This document shows, piece after piece, positions 33,721 through 43,552 of a stretch of DNA of 64,000 nucleotides. The position numbers were made by a program, and so were the translations under genes. Origin of the DNA: Mytilus trossulus (Eukaryota > Mollusca > Bivalvia > Mytilida > Mytilidae); contig NC_086382.1 in assembly GCF_036588685.1 (NCBI RefSeq), positions 74,435,999-74,499,998 of the forward strand, read 5' to 3'. The notes beneath the pieces were generated by a model. The model searched no databases. It was given only the letters and a program-made list of their open reading frames with translations, and was not told the DNA's origin. Positions within the stretch are counted from its first letter, which is position 1, and every line of letters begins with the position of its first letter.

Positions 33721-34829
33721 TATTTGATTTTACTTTATAAAACCACTGTTGGACTGTTATCGGAAGAAGTCATTAGGTCAATAGTTCGTCCGTCTCCCAA
33801 AACATAAAACTATTTTACTACGTGCATTTCTTTTTCATTTGACAAACGTACGATTTGTTAAACAATGGAATTATTCGAATTACAGACGATAGCAAACTGG
33901 GTTTTAGACATGAAAGATCGAAGCAATGACGGTATTGCATGTCAGAGATTTCTTTTCATTTATCTCTCAAATCTAACTTTCTGTTTGTTGTTTTGTGACT
34001 ATTGTTTGATCTTTCTAATGTTTTATTTTCCCTCAAACAAATGTTTGATGTAAGACGCAGTGATTCACTTTGATATGAATATTACTAAAAACGACTTTAA
34101 TTGCAAGGTAAAATGAATGAATGTACAACTCCAGAATGTGGTAGTATATCACTAATATACTAAAAATCTAAATGCGAAAGTCACCTTTTAATCGAAATTA
34201 ATTCGTACAGGTGGAATTATACTTCAACAATAAACCTTTATATTGTATAATTATGTGATAAGTGTTGTAAAACAAGATACATATATCACCCTATTAGACA
34301 TGCTCACCATAAGCCGATACCGAAACCGATACCGAAACCGATACCGATACCAACACAAAACTAATAGTGAGGTAAATGGTAAATGTTTATAATTCTTATC
34401 AACTCAACCCATTTAATCCATTACTTTATTTGAAATTTGAATACATTAGATGAAGCATTACTTCAATTAATTAATTTACATTAATCTATCATAAAGCATT
34501 CAGTTACATTCAACCATTATTAGATACACTAATGCAAGTAACAAACAATTCAAGATGCTAATACAATTTATTTTTAATTAAATTAAGGAGGGTTTGTCGT
34601 AGCTAAAAAAACTGCAGACAATTCTAAAATAGGTACATTATTGTTCCGACTATTCCTATAAAAAGAATCTTTCATTTTATATTTTTTTCTTTTCTTATAG
34701 AATGTTCTACATACACTCTTCTTGAACGAATCTTTCCATAGACAAATTATCATTGATCGACGATTATAGCATTTTGATTGCATATCTGCCTTACAGTATA
34801 TGGTGTTGCAATAGGGTGTTAAGATGAAT
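33721..34829. other. Unassigned DNA with a CCGATACCGAAA minisatellite
   Basis: 34290-34360 contains AGACATGCTCACCATAAGCC followed by repeated CGATACCGAAAC units; an inverted counterpart is at 39644-39690. No gene recognised. Confidence 0.45.
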
Positions 34830-35464
34830 ATATATAAAAAAGAAGATGAGGTATGATTGCCAATGAGACAACTATCCACAAATGACCAAAATGACACAGA
34901 CATAAACAACTATAGGTCACCGTACGGCCTTCAACAATGAGCAAAGCCCATACCGCATAGTCAGCTAAAAAAGGCCCCGATAAGACAATGTAAAACAATT
35001 CAAACGAGAAAACTAACGGCCTTATTTATGTAAAAAAATGAACGAAAAATAAATATGTAACACATAAACAAACGACAACCACGGAATATACAGGCTCCTG
35101 ACTTGGGACAGTCACATACATAAATATTGTGGCGGTGTTAAACATGTTAGCGGGATCCCAACCCTCCCCCTAACCTGGGACAGTGGTATAACAGTACAAC
35201 ATAAGAATGAACTATAAAAATCAGTTGAAAAAGGCTTAACTCATCAGATGGACAAAAATATAAGTGGACTGGACGGGTACTTATACATCCCGACACAAAA
35301 AGACACAATGAACAGATCTGAGAGTACTCGCAGTTGTCTGAGAGCTAGTTCAAAGCCACTAACAACTAATAAAAAAATCATGCATCTAAGACTAAACTAT
35401 CAATCCGTACACATCCAACATCCAATGGATTTAGTTTAAACAGCCAGAGAAAAACATGAACACG
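34830..35464 (+). repeat. Dispersed mussel repeat 1, long copy
   Basis: Nearly full-length: GATGAGGTATGATTGCCAAT start, CACCGTACGGCCTTCAACAA, GTGGCGGTGTTAAACATG, ending near ATCCAATGGATTTAG. Directly followed by a hammerhead-repeat relic. Confidence 0.75.
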
Positions 35465-35550
35465 ATATGGTATCGTGAAGTAGCCCAGCAGTCAACACGT
35501 CTATGCTGACATGACTTATCATTGATATGGTCATATTTATAAATTAACTG
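35465..35550 (+). repeat. Hammerhead repeat body relic
   Basis: TAGCCCAGCAGTCAACACG, ATGCTGACATGA, TATGGTCATATTTATAAATT: the middle of the unit, with the UUCG hairpin decayed and no hammerhead left. Confidence 0.55.
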
Positions 35551-36216
35551 TTCTTCAATTTTTACTGTAATATTTTTTTAAATTATTGCGAAAAAAATAT
35601 TTATGTTTGGTGTTATGAATTACCTTTAACATAAACTACGAAAATTAATTACGTCCAAAACGATTGAAATCCGATAAAACCAGTCAAATAACGTTTTATT
35701 AAAGGGCATCTGCGCGTTTACAAACACACTGTTTCCCCAGGTGGTCGTGTAAATGTTCGAACAGTGGTCTGTCGACTTCATAGAGGCATCTTAAGATCAA
35801 ATTGTGTTTTCAAGAGACCTGCCCTAACAGGCTGGCACTCTGCAGTCAACATTCAATTGAATAATGACTATTAATGCTTGAACATGAGAACCTGGAAAGA
35901 CACTCATTTGTCAGATGACGGTCGGTTTCTGTTACGACCAGTAGACGCCATATAACATATTTTGCGGGGGGGGGGGGGGGGACGGCCTATGACCAACACA
36001 ACATTTGCCCAATGACTGCGTGTTGTGTTACAGTACGAGGCTGACTCATAAACCGTTGTAAGCTGGGTAGGCATATTCTGCAGAGTAAAATAAACGGACA
36101 GAAATAAACAGATTTGGTGCCTAGAAATATTGTAGTTCCTCATTTTGATAATCCCCCACTTGCGTCAGCATGGTCAAGACCCTTGTACATGGACGAAAAC
36201 GCTAGACCACACAGGG

Positions 36217-37242
36217 TGAAGTGAGTCTATGTAACGGAGGTAACAAGTATGGATGTTTAGCTGATTCCTCCAAAGGTGCATGTTGAATTCTCCCGCGGCA
36301 ACGAAGTGCATTTTTTTCATCAAAGTACAAGTTCGATTGTCTTACAATAGACGGCTTAACTGTCACAGATTTGTTGAAATAATTAAACACTTCATGATAT
36401 TCTGATTTCTGAACCGTTTGTATCCATGTCAATGTAGCATGCTGTATTTCATTAACGGTCAATTCCGACAATGTTCTATCACTCCGTGCTAACTTACAGT
36501 TTTGTATAAATCACATCACATAGGCTGTAACACGTATTAATGTCTTCAAACTGCTATAACGTTCGATATCAATAATCTTATGTATGCCAAATTCTTGACG
36601 TTTCTGAGATGTGAGTAAGACGTGCTGTTTTTCTGAGGTTTCATTAGTGGGAATCTCCATTATATTCTCGTTTTCAACAATGTCGTTTCCGCTCCATGTT
36701 GGCCATTGTGTTTTGTCTGTTATCCACTCGGGTCCATGAAACCATAATCTGTTGTTTATGAATTTCGTTCCTGTTATGCCTCTAGTTAATAAATCTGCAG
36801 GATTTGCATCCGTCGGACAATAACGCCATTTTTGATTTTCATTTGACTCCTTAATTTCCTTGACTCTGTTTGCGACAAACTTTTTGAGTGGTTTTGTTGA
36901 TTGAAGCCATTTCAAAACGATCTGACTGTCACACCAGAAGTTGATTTGTAAGTTTCCAATATGTAGATTTTGAATAAGATGTTTCGCAAGTCGAGCCCCT
37001 AAAAGGGCAGCCATCAGTTCAAGATTAGGTAGAGTGACACTTTTCAATGGGGCAACTCGATTCTTTGCCATTACTAATGCAGACTCCTTTTCTGTGACAA
37101 GATACGCACAGGTTCCATAAGCTAGTTGACTTGAATCTGTGAAAATATGTAATTCTGCTGTTTCAATGTCCGTTATTCCTGAACACTCAAAATAACATCT
37201 AGGAATCTCAGTGTTCACTGCAAATTGTAGATCTTTGGTCAA
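36217..37242 (-). pseudogene. BEL/Pao pol piece: RNase H and integrase zinc-binding region
   Basis: Minus-strand frame 37242-36511 begins in the BEL/Pao palm/RNase H segment: LHIFTDSSQLAYGTCAYLV (RNase H first Asp), LPNLELMAALLGARLA, INFWCDSQIVLKWLQS, and CPTDANPADLLTRG, the classic Pao RNase H end. After a break, 36471-36202 continues with LTVNEIQHATLTWIQTVQ and the H2C2-type region (LRCRGRIQHAPLEESAKHPY LLPPLHRLT), truncated at the Tc1 boundary before the integrase core. It is well conserved in sequence but cut at both ends. Confidence 0.85.
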
Positions 37243-37357
37243 ATCACTCCATGTTTAATTCTCAAAGCATCTAGCATGCATTACCAACATTTATCACTGA
37301 TAAATGAAAATTATTACTGTCACCAGGAACATATATATTGTTAGGTGTACTGCTCCC

Positions 37358-37437
37358 AAGTTTGCGTTACAATAACGTTACGTCAACAATAGTAACGTTG
37401 GGTACGTTTGAACAAGGTCGTGAATCTTTGACACTCC
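37358..37437 (-). repeat. BEL/Pao partial second LTR
   Basis: The first ~80 bp of the LTR (TGTCAAAGATTCACGACC to CGCAAACTTG), cut off before its R/U5 end. Preceded by a GGCGCCCGGAG stretch. Confidence 0.7.
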
Positions 37438-37597
37438 GGGCGCCAAAAGTGAAATATAAATAGAAATGAAATGAAAATTTGACTAAATTGAAGACATATA
37501 TCATAATTCATCACTTAACTTTAAAGTCTATGTATCATAAAAGAAAGAATTAATCACTTTGAATTTGAACAGTCTATTTCGATCATAATTTGAAAAA

Positions 37598-38475
37598 TTA
37601 TTTTGTCCACTCGTGAATCTTTTGTACGGCATCTGACTTCGCCTGACGGAACATCTTGGGTCGTGTAACATCCTCCGGTTCAGATTCAATACAGTTCACT
37701 TCGATTGGGTATAATTTCGTGATTGGGCGGTTGGTGGTTCCGTTTTTAGTGCGAAGTTTTACAGTTCTGATAAGATTATCCTCTCCTTTTACGAGTTCTT
37801 CGACAACGGCGAGTTTCCAGGAATTTCTTAAAGTTTCGTCATGTATTTGAACAACATCACCAATAGCTATCGATTGTTCGTTATTTCCTACACTTCTGTG
37901 ATGTTCCCGTAATGAGGTCAAATACTCATATTTCCATCGCTGTTGAAAGTGGTTTAGAATGTCTCTTTGTAATTGAACACGTTTGTTAAAGTTAATTGGT
38001 TCAAAATGTCCATTGTTTTCACTAGCTGGATACGGAAGTCGCGTAATTTTTCGACCATACAAAAGATGGTGTCAGTGGTTCTGGATCCGTAAGATCGGAT
38101 GAAACATAAGTTAGAGGTCTATCATTGAGAGTTGCTTCGATCTCTGTTAACACAGTTTGTAAAGTCTCTAAATCGACACAGTTACTTCCTAATACTTTCT
38201 TCAAACACATTTTCGTTAACCCAATCAGCCGTTCATAGAAACCACCAGACCACGGAGCTTTCTTTGTAATAAATTTCCAATTTGTTCCTGTAGATCAGGA
38301 CCAGGATTTCAGCGTCTAGTTTCTGCAAAAGTTCATGTTTACGTTCAAGGTTTTCAATGGCACTATGAATGTCCCGTCGGGTGATCTCTCCTTCGTTGAT
38401 TTTCTCGTCAGTTTTGTGAATCTGTCTGGTTACGGCGCTTCTGTGGCCTCCTCTCACTGCTTTCAGCTTATCCAT
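37598..38475 (-). pseudogene. BEL/Pao internal deletion: gag N-terminus fused to integrase C-terminus
   Basis: The frame starts at ATG 38473-38475 with MDKLKAVRGGHRSAVTRQIH, the usual coiled start of BEL/Pao gag. By about 38290-38250 it jumps to the integrase end: WSGGFYERLIGL-like text, then LETLQTVLTEIEATLNDRPL (38200-38110), PLTPS, and the DUF5641-type tail RWKYEYLTSLREHH and IAIGDVVQIHDETLRNSWKL (37990-37780), stopping at 37598. Everything from gag middle through RT, RNase H and integrase core is missing. A frameshift near 38060 splits the tail. Confidence 0.82.
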
Positions 38476-38492
38476 CGGTCACGGTACCAATA

Positions 38493-38662
38493 TGTAAGAT
38501 GCTATGATGCTAGGGTTAGTACTTCGCTTTTGTAGGCAATAAAAAGACGTTGTGTTGCTTTCAATTCTATAATTCAGATCCCATACAAGTTTGCGTTACA
38601 ATAACGTTACGTCAACAATAGTAACGTTGGGTACGTTTGAACAAGGTCGTGAATCTTTGACA
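38493..38662 (-). repeat. BEL/Pao 5' LTR (about 170 bp)
   Basis: Minus strand TGTCAAAGATTCACGACC to TAGCATCTTACA; shares about 80 bp with 37358-37437 (GTTACGTCAACAATAGTAAC). A TGGTACCGTGACC primer-binding-like stretch follows it, 15 bp before the gag ATG. Confidence 0.7.
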
Positions 38663-39284
38663 CAGGGCAAGGTTTGTAACCGTGTACAAAGAGCACAAAG
38701 CAATTTACACTATCTTTTGGCATTACATGTCTCCATACATAAATCTGATCGAACATGTCTGGGATGCCATTGGCAGAAATCTCAATCGCAGAAATCAACC
38801 TTCACAAAATCTTGTCGATTTAAAAGTTGCAATTGTTGATAAATGGAAAAGATTTCCTCATTTAAAGTTTTGAAGGCTTGTACAGAGTATGAAATTTCGT
38901 TGTTATAGAACTGTACCGGAAGAGAGGTTGTTGCACATGCTATTGACTCAAATATTGACATTAAATTTGCCGAACATACCAAAGATTATTTGTAGAAAAT
39001 TTAAATGATATTTGGTGATCAATTGTAAAAAAAAAATCGCAGTGAAACTCAAGTTCCGTTTCTGATTTGTTTAATTTACGCAATTTCTATGAAACCAAAA
39101 CCTAAATGCATAGAACCCTCATAAGTGACCAAACTTATAAATATGGTTTGTTTATGGTATATGTTCGCAAAATTGCTACATGAATGTTTTCTTTTTTTCG
39201 AGGTATTATTGATTTTTTTTAAATTGGAAAAAAATTCGATGCAATAAAAATAGGTGGTGCTTAGCTTTTGGCGGACTGTATATA

Positions 39285-40439
39285 TGGTTTGTAGTCTCAA
39301 TATCATTTTGAAAATCGAATTGGCTTTATCAAATAAACATAACCATAATTGTACATCATTCTAGATATATTCAATACAGCTTTAATGATGTTTAATGTGA
39401 TTTATCCGGAACCTGTTTCGGAATTCAAACAGATTTTTGATTTGTTTGGATGCGAAAAGTCAAGAAGACCTTTCAACAAATTTATGTATCGGGCACTAGG
39501 TCGAATTTATATTTCAATTGATTACTCATTATGAATAAGTTCCTAATAAAATCTTTTTTATATTTTCGTAATTTAGATGATTTTATTTTAACTATGTCAA
39601 TCTTACTAACCTCTTTTTTGTTTAATACAGTGGCAATTGTAAAATTCGGTATCGGTTTCGGTTTCGGTATCGGCTTATGGTGAACATGTCTATTGAAAAA
39701 CATTTTGTAATGCAAGTACTGAAATGCGAAAGCTTCACTACAACCAATGCACATTGAACAAATGATGTTATCAGTGTATTTAAGATTTATGAGTTTGAAA
39801 GTCCCTTCTGTATCTATGGCCCCTCGTGTACTTTCCACAATAAGTCGTCAACAAGGACAAGAAAATTATAAAAGGGCCAACAAAGAAAATCAAATTTTTT
39901 TAAAAAAAAATTTCAGAAATTTAGAGATAAGATTCTAACGAGGTAAATATGTTACTATTATTTGTTATTGAGCAATTGCAAGGCACACAATGACGTAAAT
40001 CATTCTTTCAATTGTTCTATAAGTCGACTTTTAATACTTATTAAGAACTAGAACGAGCGAAACCTCAAGAATTATGGAAGGAACATTTGAATAAAACAAA
40101 ATTGTCGTCCATTAAATGATGAATCAGAGTGACAATTTACTTCTGTTGGTTTTTGATGAAATAATTAACGTTCGTTGATACCACCAATCAAAAATTCTAT
40201 ACTTTTCCTGCTTGTAACAGTTCCTAGAAATGCGGGAAAATGTAAATGAGTTGCATAATTCATTTTAACAAATGGCCATTAGTCCTTAATTACAGATGTA
40301 AATTAGGATCTAGTAACATCTGCTTTAACCACGCTGTCCTTATCATTGTCAACAATTATATAGTGTTAATCATCTATCCTATTCACAAACGGCTTGAATT
40401 AGGGAACTGCAGCTTTTATCTGTCAAACCACTAACAATA
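39285..40439. other. Unassigned DNA with two repeat scraps
   Basis: 39644-39690 is the inverted partner of 34290-34360 (GGTATCGGTTTCGGTTTCGG, CTTATGGTGAACATGTC). 39760-39850 is a minus-strand repeat-2 scrap (TTATGAGTTTGAAAGTCCCT). No gene recognised. Confidence 0.4.
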
Positions 40440-41040
40440 AAATGGGGAATGGAAATGGGAAATGTGTCAAAGCGACAACAACCCGACCATAGATCAGACA
40501 ACAGCCGAAGGTCATCAATGGGTCTTCAATGTAGCGAGAAACTCCCGCACCTGGAGGCGTCCTTCAGCTGTCCCCTAAACAAATATGCATACTAGTTCAA
40601 TATGATAGATAATGGACGCCATACTAAACCCCGAATTATACACAAGAAACTAAAATTAAAAATCCTAACAGACTAACAAAGGCCAGAGGCTCCTGACTTA
40701 GGACAGGCGCAAAAAAGCGGCTGGGTTAAACATGTTTTTTGAGATCACAATCCTCCCCCTTTACCTCTAGCCAATGTAGAAAAGCAAACGCACAACAATA
40801 CGCACAATAAAACTCCGTTTAAGAGAAGTCCGAGTCCGATGTCAGAATATGAAACAAAAGAAAATAAACAAAATTACAATATTACATAAATACATAAATA
40901 CCAACACACTACTAGCAAGCACAATCTCTCCTGTTAGGGATTTAGTATTATACCATAATGAAATATATGAGAAGACATAACCCTTGTCATGCCAACAACT
41001 GCTTTTAGAATAAATCTGTTTAATTCCGTTGCAAGAACAC
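40440..41040 (+). repeat. Dispersed repeat 3, long copy (Penelope-linked)
   Basis: GGAAATGGGAAATGTGTCAAAG start, GGTCTTCAATGTAGCGAG, CTAACAAAGGCCAGAGGCTC, AGTCCGAGTCCGATGTCAG, ATATGAGAAGACATAACCC; parallels 23677-24100. Confidence 0.75.
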
Positions 41041-42110
41041 ACAATACCAACGGGGAAATACAAAAAGCATTCAAATTTCATAAGAAACCATTATAGATGG
41101 CTATTATTAATTATACTTTGAATTAGACTTGTCACCTGGTTTGTACTAACATGAGCAACAAGAAAGATGCCAGATGTCGAGCAGTATTTGCGTACACTCT
41201 GGAGCACCTGACATCATCCCTAGTTTAGGTGGGAAGTGAAGTCGCTCGGCTTGCTCAGTCTTTAGTCTTCTATGTTTTGCAAACATTTTTGTCTTTTGTT
41301 GGTTTTTTTTTGTCTTGCCATGGCGTTGTCAGTTTATTTTTTTCTAGTTTGAATGTCCTTTTGGTATACTTCGGTTCCCTTTTATACATGCTTCCTTTTT
41401 GGTACAAAATAGTTGAGAAGAGCAGGTTTAATTGTGCTAATTGCATAATTACGCAGCCATGAATTGTTACAAATAAAAAGCAACAGTAGTATACCGCTTA
41501 GAAAACAAATACCAACATAAATAGGAACGGACTATTTGGTAATAACTGCCATATTTCTGACTTGGTACAGGACATGTAAAGACAACAAGTATGGATTGAA
41601 CTGTGGTCTCTGGCTAGCAAAACCCCCGTTTATATCGCTAAAATCTCAACTCTTCGTGACAGGAATGCAATACAAACAAACACAAGAGCAAACATCACAA
41701 TGAACGCATAAATAAATAAAATAATAGTACATAAGTAACATGTAAACCACAGAACAACAACGAGCATCTTTCATAAAAGACAACTCAGAATCAGCACAGG
41801 ACCTCCCCAAACAGTGACGTATTTTCGTGACGTGAATATAATCTTTAAATTCTTACAATGAAATGGAACAAGATCGAAAAAAATAACAATTACTTTCAAA
41901 ATACTAGTCCAAATAATTATAATTATAATAACGGTATTGAAATAGATATAGGAAGATGTGGTATGAGTGCAAATGAGAAAACTCTCCATCCAATCAACAA
42001 TTTATAAAAATAAACCATTATAGTTAAGCAGCTTACAACACAAATCATGCAAATGATGATACAAGCATGAAACTTTGTAAGAACATGCCATTAGGTGTAT
42101 GTAATCATAT
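41041..42110. other. Repeat-2 scrap and unassigned DNA
   Basis: 41170-41460 is a minus-strand repeat-2 copy (GAGCACCTGACATCATCCCT, GTCTTGCCATGGCGTTGTCA). 41950-42005 is a repeat-1 scrap. No gene recognised. Confidence 0.4.
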
Positions 42111-42337
42111 TAGGGGGGTAGCCACGAAAAAAAATCATCCGATCATGGCGGCCATCTTGGATTTTCGAAATGACGTCTTCACAGGGAAAAGACATCATAT
42201 TTATGGCCCATTTTGCTTGTATTGTATCCAAAATGTTACAAAATGAAGTCAATCATTGTTATATAAGATAAAGTATAAATTTCGGTCAAATATCGGTCGA
42301 TAACTAGTTATCAAAATTACCAGGATTATAATTTTAT

Positions 42338-42381
42338 ACGCCAGACGCGCGTTTCGTCTACATAAGACTCATCAGTGACGC
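42338..42381 (-). ncRNA. Type-I hammerhead ribozyme
   Basis: CUGAUGA, helix II GUCU/AGAC, GAAA, GUC; helix I GCGUCA/UGGCGU. All pairs kept. Confidence 0.88.
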
Positions 42382-42692
42382 TCAGATCAAAATAGTTAAA
42401 AAGCCAAATAAATACAAAGTTGAAGAGTATTGAGGATCCAAAATTCAAAAAAGTTGTGCCAAATACGGCTAAGGTAATCTTCTTCTGGGGTGAGAAAATC
42501 CTTAGTTTTCGAAAAATTCAAAGTTTAGTAAACAGAAAATTTACAAAAAATGACCATATGATTGATATTCATGTCAACACCGAAGTGCTGACTACTGGGC
42601 TGGTGATACCCTCGGGGACGAAACGTCCACCAGCAGTGGCATCGACCCAGTGGTGTAACTAGTTATCAAAATTACCAGGATTTTAATTTTAT

Positions 42693-42736
42693 ACGCCAGA
42701 CGCGCGTTTCGTCTACATAAGACTCATCAGTGACGC
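42693..42736 (-). ncRNA. Type-I hammerhead ribozyme
   Basis: Identical in core and helices to the copy 355 bp away. Confidence 0.88.
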
Positions 42737-43552
42737 TCAGATTAAAATAGTTAAAAAGCCAAATAAATACAAAGTTGAAGAGCATTGAGGATCCAAAATT
42801 CCAAAAAGTTTTGCCAAATACGGCTAAGGTAATCTACTCCTAGGGTTAGAAAATCCTTAGTTTTCGAAAAATTCAAAGTTTAGTAAACAGAAAATTTACA
42901 AAAAATGACCATATAATTGATATTCATGTCAACACCGAAGTGCTGACTACTGGGCTGGTGATACCCTCGGGGACGAAATGTCCACCAGCAGTGGCATCGA
43001 CCATACCCACTCCTGGTTTTATGAATATCCCGAATCTGACTGTTTTATAACTTGAATAATGTCAGTTGTTATATTCCATAAATATTCTACTAATCTTCGA
43101 TTGTTACATTAGGCTCGTTAGGTTATAGGCAAATAGAGGGCGTAATTTTATTCTAGTTAATATTTTTAGGATTGTGTGTTCTCATCGTTATAAGACGTAG
43201 CTCGGTACTTGTCTATCCACCGTTCATATTTTTAGTTACAAAGGTTTTTTTTTGCAATCCTTATTACGAACACACTTCTACAATAATAATGTTGTTAATA
43301 CATCAAATAACACAATTAGAAAAGTAATCTTGAATTTTATACAATTTCTAGAATTTTACCTATTAGGTTTCTTTAAATTTATTCATGTTACAGACACACA
43401 CTATTCGTGCATTTCTCTAATAGGTGATTAGTTTCGCTCGGTTCTTGTTTGCTGTTGCATTTATGTATTGCTCAGATAATATCTGCGTTATTGTTCTTCA
43501 AGTTCATTGTTGATTAATTTTGTTTATATAATAGTTACTTAGGTTTTGAAAT

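Larger units (their letters stand above)
36217..38662 (-). mobile_element. Rearranged BEL/Pao retrotransposon with 5-bp target duplication
   Basis: CAGGG flanks the element on both sides (36212-36216 and 38663-38667), and the interrupted Tc1 frame is restored if one copy is removed. On the minus strand the order is 5' LTR (38662 to about 38493), gag start, integrase C-terminal part, a partial LTR (about 37437-37358), then RNase H and the integrase zinc-binding region. The middle of the internal region therefore lies outside the second LTR. The order is not that of a simple deleted copy. Confidence 0.75.
35690..39284 (+). mobile_element. Tc1/mariner transposon remnant split by a BEL/Pao insertion
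   Basis: Plus-strand transposase pieces flank the BEL element. Left (35690-36216): KRPALTxWHSAVNIQ, then SDDGRFLLRPVDAI, and up to DENARPHR at 36193-36216, the second catalytic Asp motif. Right (38668-38880): SPYINLIEHVWDAIGRNLNR, the third catalytic block. Removing 36217-38667 joins the two halves in frame within the catalytic core. A possible terminal repeat end (TTTTGGCGGACTGTATAT) lies at 39267-39284; the left end was not found. A 16-G run (35966-35981) interrupts the coding, and stops are frequent. Confidence 0.75.
42303..43010 (-). repeat. Hammerhead repeat, two tandem 355-bp units nested in the transposon
   Basis: Minus-strand units with hammerheads at 42338 and 42693, exactly 355 bp apart, the same period as the 16855 array. 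The second body ends at GTGGCATCGACC, about 43000. The antisense frame is open in the first unit (42420-42662) but broken in the second. Confidence 0.88.

Noticed and set aside
35248-35439. Plus-strand frame of 63 codons
   Set aside because: It lies wholly inside repeat 1, and the equivalent frame is not conserved at 15560-15720.
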